Assembly (NCBI GenBank): GCA_035934405.1
Contig: DASYXW010000017.1
Coordinates: 1-33,141, forward strand
DNA length: 33,141 nt
Reading direction: 5' to 3'
Origin: DASYXW01 sp035934405
GTDB lineage: Bacteria > Acidobacteriota > Terriglobia > UBA7540
Shown piece after piece: positions 31,392 through 33,141 of the stretch (positions within the stretch are counted from its first letter, which is position 1; every line of letters starts with the position of its first letter). The position numbers and the translations under genes are program-made. The notes beneath the pieces were generated by a model. The model did no database searches, was not told where the DNA came from, and saw only the letters and a list, made by a program, of their open reading frames with translations.

Positions 31392-32618
31392 TTAGCCGCT
31401 GCCCGCCTTCTTGAGATCGACGCGCGGGTCTGCCGGGTTTAGCCGGGCCAGCTCCCTAAGAATCTCCTTGCTGCGCTCGTCGGCGACGCGGGGCACCGCG
31501 ACCTGGATTTCGACGAACTGGTCGCCGCGCAGGTCGCCGCGCAGCGAAGGCGTTCCCTTGCCGCGAATCCGCAGCTTCTGGCCGCTTTGGGTGCCGGGTG
31601 GAATCTTGATGGTCGAAGGGCCGTCAATGGTCGGCACTTCCACTTTGGCGCCGAGCGCCGCCTCGGTCACGGTGACGGGCACCTTGACGTAAATGTTGTC
31701 ACCCTTGCGCTCGAAGACCGGATGCGGCTCGACTGCGGTGATGATGTAGAGGTCGCCCGGCGGCCCGCCGTTCGCGCCGGCATTCCCTCTGCCGGGCACG
31801 CGGACGCGCGAGCCGGTGTCCACGCCCGGAGGAATGCGGACCTCAAAGTTCTCCGGCTTGCGGACCGTCCCGCTGCCGCCGCAGGTGGGGCAGGCGGGGC
31901 GCACCTTGCCGCTCCCGGAGCATCGCGGGCAGGTCATGGAAAAACGCATGCCGCCGGCCTGCTGTTCCACCGTGCCGCTGCCGCTGCACTCCGGGCACGC
32001 GGCCGCCTTGCCCCCCGTCGTGCCGGAGCCGTGGCAGGTGGGACAAGTCTCGTTCCGCGCTACGGTGACGCGAATCTGCGTGCCGCGGATGGCGTCCCAG
32101 AAACTGAGGCGCATGTGATGTTCGAGGTCGACGCCGCGCTCGGGCCCTTCCTGGGGCACCCGGCCCGCGCCTCCGCGCGAGAAAATCTGGGAGAAGATGT
32201 CGCGGAACGCGCCTCCGCGGCCCGCACCGCCTCGCCCGGCCTCGGCTCCGGACTCGCCCCCGAGGTCCGAGAAGTCAAAACCGGAGAAGTCGAAGTTTGA
32301 GGCGCCTGTCGCACCTCGAGCGCCTGCTGCGGAGGCCGTACCGCCCGGGCCACCGGGCCAATTGGGATAGCCGCCGGGCGGGAGATTGTCGGAGTAGAAG
32401 CCGTACTCGTCATATATCTTGCGCTTCTTTTCGTCGCTGAGGATCTCGTAAGCTTCCGAAAGCTGCTTGAACTTCTCTTCCGCTGTCTTGCTGCCGGGGT
32501 TGACGTCGGGATGGTACTTCCGCGCCAGGTGCCGGTAGGCCTTGCGGATGGCTTCCGGCTTGGCCTTGCGGTCCACGCCGAGCGTGGCGTAGTAGTCTTT
32601 TTGAGTTGCGGCGGGCAT
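31392..32618 (-). CDS. dnaJ: Co-chaperone DnaJ
   Basis: A 408-residue Hsp40 that stimulates DnaK ATPase. The J domain (about 7-72) has KYHPDVNPGS with the HPD motif. A Gly/Phe-rich linker (about 75-150) follows. The zinc domain has four CxxCxGxG repeats (CPTCHGSGTTG, CPECSGSGTV, CPRCSGSGKV, CPTCGGSGTV). The C-terminal substrate-binding domains run to about 390 (FEVRIPPGVDTGSRVRVPGRGN, LGAKVEVPTIDG, LRIRGKGTPSLRGDLRGDQFVEI). The 5' flank is a GTCAGGAGACAG repeat with no Shine-Dalgarno sequence. No dnaK or grpE is nearby in the window. Confidence 0.95.
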   Translation of the reverse strand: MPAATQKDYYATLGVDRKAKPEAIRKAYRHLARKYHPDVNPGSKTAEEKFKQLSEAYEILSDEKKRKIYDEYGFYSDNLPPGGYPNWPGGPGGTASAAGARGATGASNFDFSGFDFSDLGGESGAEAGRGGAGRGGAFRDIFSQIFSRGGAGRVPQEGPERGVDLEHHMRLSFWDAIRGTQIRVTVARNETCPTCHGSGTTGGKAAACPECSGSGTVEQQAGGMRFSMTCPRCSGSGKVRPACPTCGGSGTVRKPENFEVRIPPGVDTGSRVRVPGRGNAGANGGPPGDLYIITAVEPHPVFERKGDNIYVKVPVTVTEAALGAKVEVPTIDGPSTIKIPPGTQSGQKLRIRGKGTPSLRGDLRGDQFVEIQVAVPRVADERSKEILRELARLNPADPRVDLKKAGSG

Positions 32619-32623
32619 AGACT

Positions 32624-32748
32624 TCAGGAGTCAGGAGACAGAAGTCAGGAGACAGGAGCACTCCGATTGCTGCTTTCTGCCCTCTGGAGCAGCTTCAGGA
32701 GCCAACAAGAACCGGCTTCTGTCTCCTGACTCCTGTCTCCTGACTTCT
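32624..32748. repeat. Large inverted repeat of TCAGGAGACAG units upstream of dnaJ
   Basis: The left arm (32624-32657) is tandem TCAGGAGTCAGGAGACAGAA-type units, and the right arm (32716-32748) is their reverse complement (CTTCTGTCTCCTGACTCCTG...). About 58 bases lie between the arms. The arms can pair over roughly 30 bases. The element fills the gap between the small CxxC protein gene and dnaJ, and its left arm ends within 10 bases of the dnaJ start. Confidence 0.8.
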
Positions 32749-32753
32749 GCCTC

Positions 32754-32942
32754 TCAGTTCCTGCTGAGCTGCGTGATCACGTTCAGATGGTCGGGGCAGT
32801 GCGAGGCGATCCATGCCTCAAGCTGCGCATGAATCTCCTTAGCGAGCGGCGAGCGCAGCAGGTCACGATCGATCTCCGTCTCGACGAATTGCTTCCAGTG
32901 GCATTGCGGGCATTCAACCGGGACTTGCGTGCGCTGTTCCAT
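32754..32942 (-). CDS. Small CxxC protein of unknown function
   Basis: A 62-residue protein. An N-terminal VECPQCHWKQFVETE gives a CPxC zinc-type knuckle, and a C-terminal ASHCPDHLNV carries a further His/Cys, so it may bind one zinc. The middle is a charged helix (IDRDLLRSPLAKEIHAQLEAW). AAGGA lies 6-7 bases before the ATG, a good Shine-Dalgarno sequence, which supports a real gene. It is on the same strand as dnaJ and 135 bases upstream of it, separated by the inverted repeat. I do not recognise the family. Confidence 0.65.
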   Translation of the reverse strand: MEQRTQVPVECPQCHWKQFVETEIDRDLLRSPLAKEIHAQLEAWIASHCPDHLNVITQLSRN

Positions 32943-33010
32943 GTGAATTCCTTACTCCTCAGAGTCACCTGCGAGCCAGAGGCTCCTAATGTCAAGCCGC
33001 TTGTTATCAA

Positions 33011-33123
33011 TCAGTTGACGGATTTTAAGCACTCAAGATACGTGTTTTCAATTAGTTGACGGCTTTCCCATTTCTCAAAAAACGCCTTTCCTTTCTTTTC
33101 AATAGCTTGACGGCTTCGTTCGT
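33011..33123 (-). repeat. Right copy of the three-unit dispersed repeat
   Basis: On the minus strand, units with the core GTCAA-N4-TTGA occur with TCAA at 33110, 33059 and 33018, so they are spaced 51 and 41 bases apart. The first 18 bases (33123-33106) are identical to 321-338 on the plus strand. Each unit contains a TCAA-N4-TTGA inverted repeat. Confidence 0.7.
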
Positions 33124-33141
33124 AACATTTTCGATTTTCTA
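33011..33141 (-). CDS. Possible 3' end of an unknown gene running in from the right edge
   Basis: On the minus strand a frame is open from the window edge to a TGA at 33013-33011. It encodes a 42-residue fragment that includes YERSRQAIEKKGKAFFEKW and then ESRQLIENTY. The positions of ERSRQ and ESRQ match those in the tail of the first gene of the window (17 residues apart in both). With only 131 bases visible it may be a chance frame through the repeat rather than a gene. Confidence 0.3.
   Translation of the reverse strand, partial: ENRKCYERSRQAIEKKGKAFFEKWESRQLIENTYLECLKSVN

Overview
The window is GC-rich and gene-dense, and it reads like a chromosomal segment of an Acidobacteriota bacterium (Terriglobia-like). 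The lineage is inferred from gene types: an Oar-like TonB receptor of about 1,100 residues with an N-terminal carboxypeptidase-regulatory domain, a HAF-repeat secreted protein, abundant secreted beta-propellers, a multi-PASTA membrane protein, and many short dispersed intergenic repeats. No phage, plasmid, CRISPR or transposase gene is visible.

Layout. 2-490: 3' end of an unknown gene whose tail carries a repeat. 710-4074 (minus): a putative operon of a small membrane protein, an M29-aminopeptidase-like secreted protein and a secreted beta-propeller. 4306-9781 (minus): OmpR-type response regulator, histidine kinase and a TonB-dependent receptor, probably one regulatory and transport unit. 9981-10054: tRNA-Gln(CTG). 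10055-11035: a stretch of about 1 kb without a gene, with two repeat elements, a near-consensus sigma70 promoter and a hairpin-rich stretch that may be an undescribed RNA. 11036-14725: PASTA protein (minus), HAF-repeat protein, a MITE-like element, a possible tiny ORF and a HExxH metalloprotease. 14738-17463: a divergent thymidine kinase convergent with ligA. 17796-17884: tRNA-Leu(TAA). 18146-23613 (plus): HEAT-repeat membrane protein, processive-type GT2 glycosyltransferase and a TPR/beta-barrel outer membrane protein, which together look like a polysaccharide synthesis and export operon. 23661-26519: propeller-phosphoesterase fusion. 26553-26912: a lone nuoA. 27137-28621: a PMT/ArnT-like glycosyltransferase on the opposite strand to its neighbours, flanked by inverted repeats. 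28737-31025 (minus): moeA-moaC-mog molybdenum cofactor genes. 31392-32942 (minus): a small CxxC protein followed by dnaJ. 33011-33141: a partial reading frame carrying the same repeat as the first gene.

The strongest candidates for something new are the HEAT-GT2-TPR/barrel operon, the promoter-driven structured stretch near 10.4-10.8 kb, the repeat family shared by both window edges (it can be translated as an ERSRQ...ESRQ peptide), and the glycosyltransferase cassette bounded by inverted repeats. Several repeats abut the start codons of housekeeping genes (moaC, dnaJ), so they may affect expression. No database search was possible; all family calls rest on motifs read by eye.
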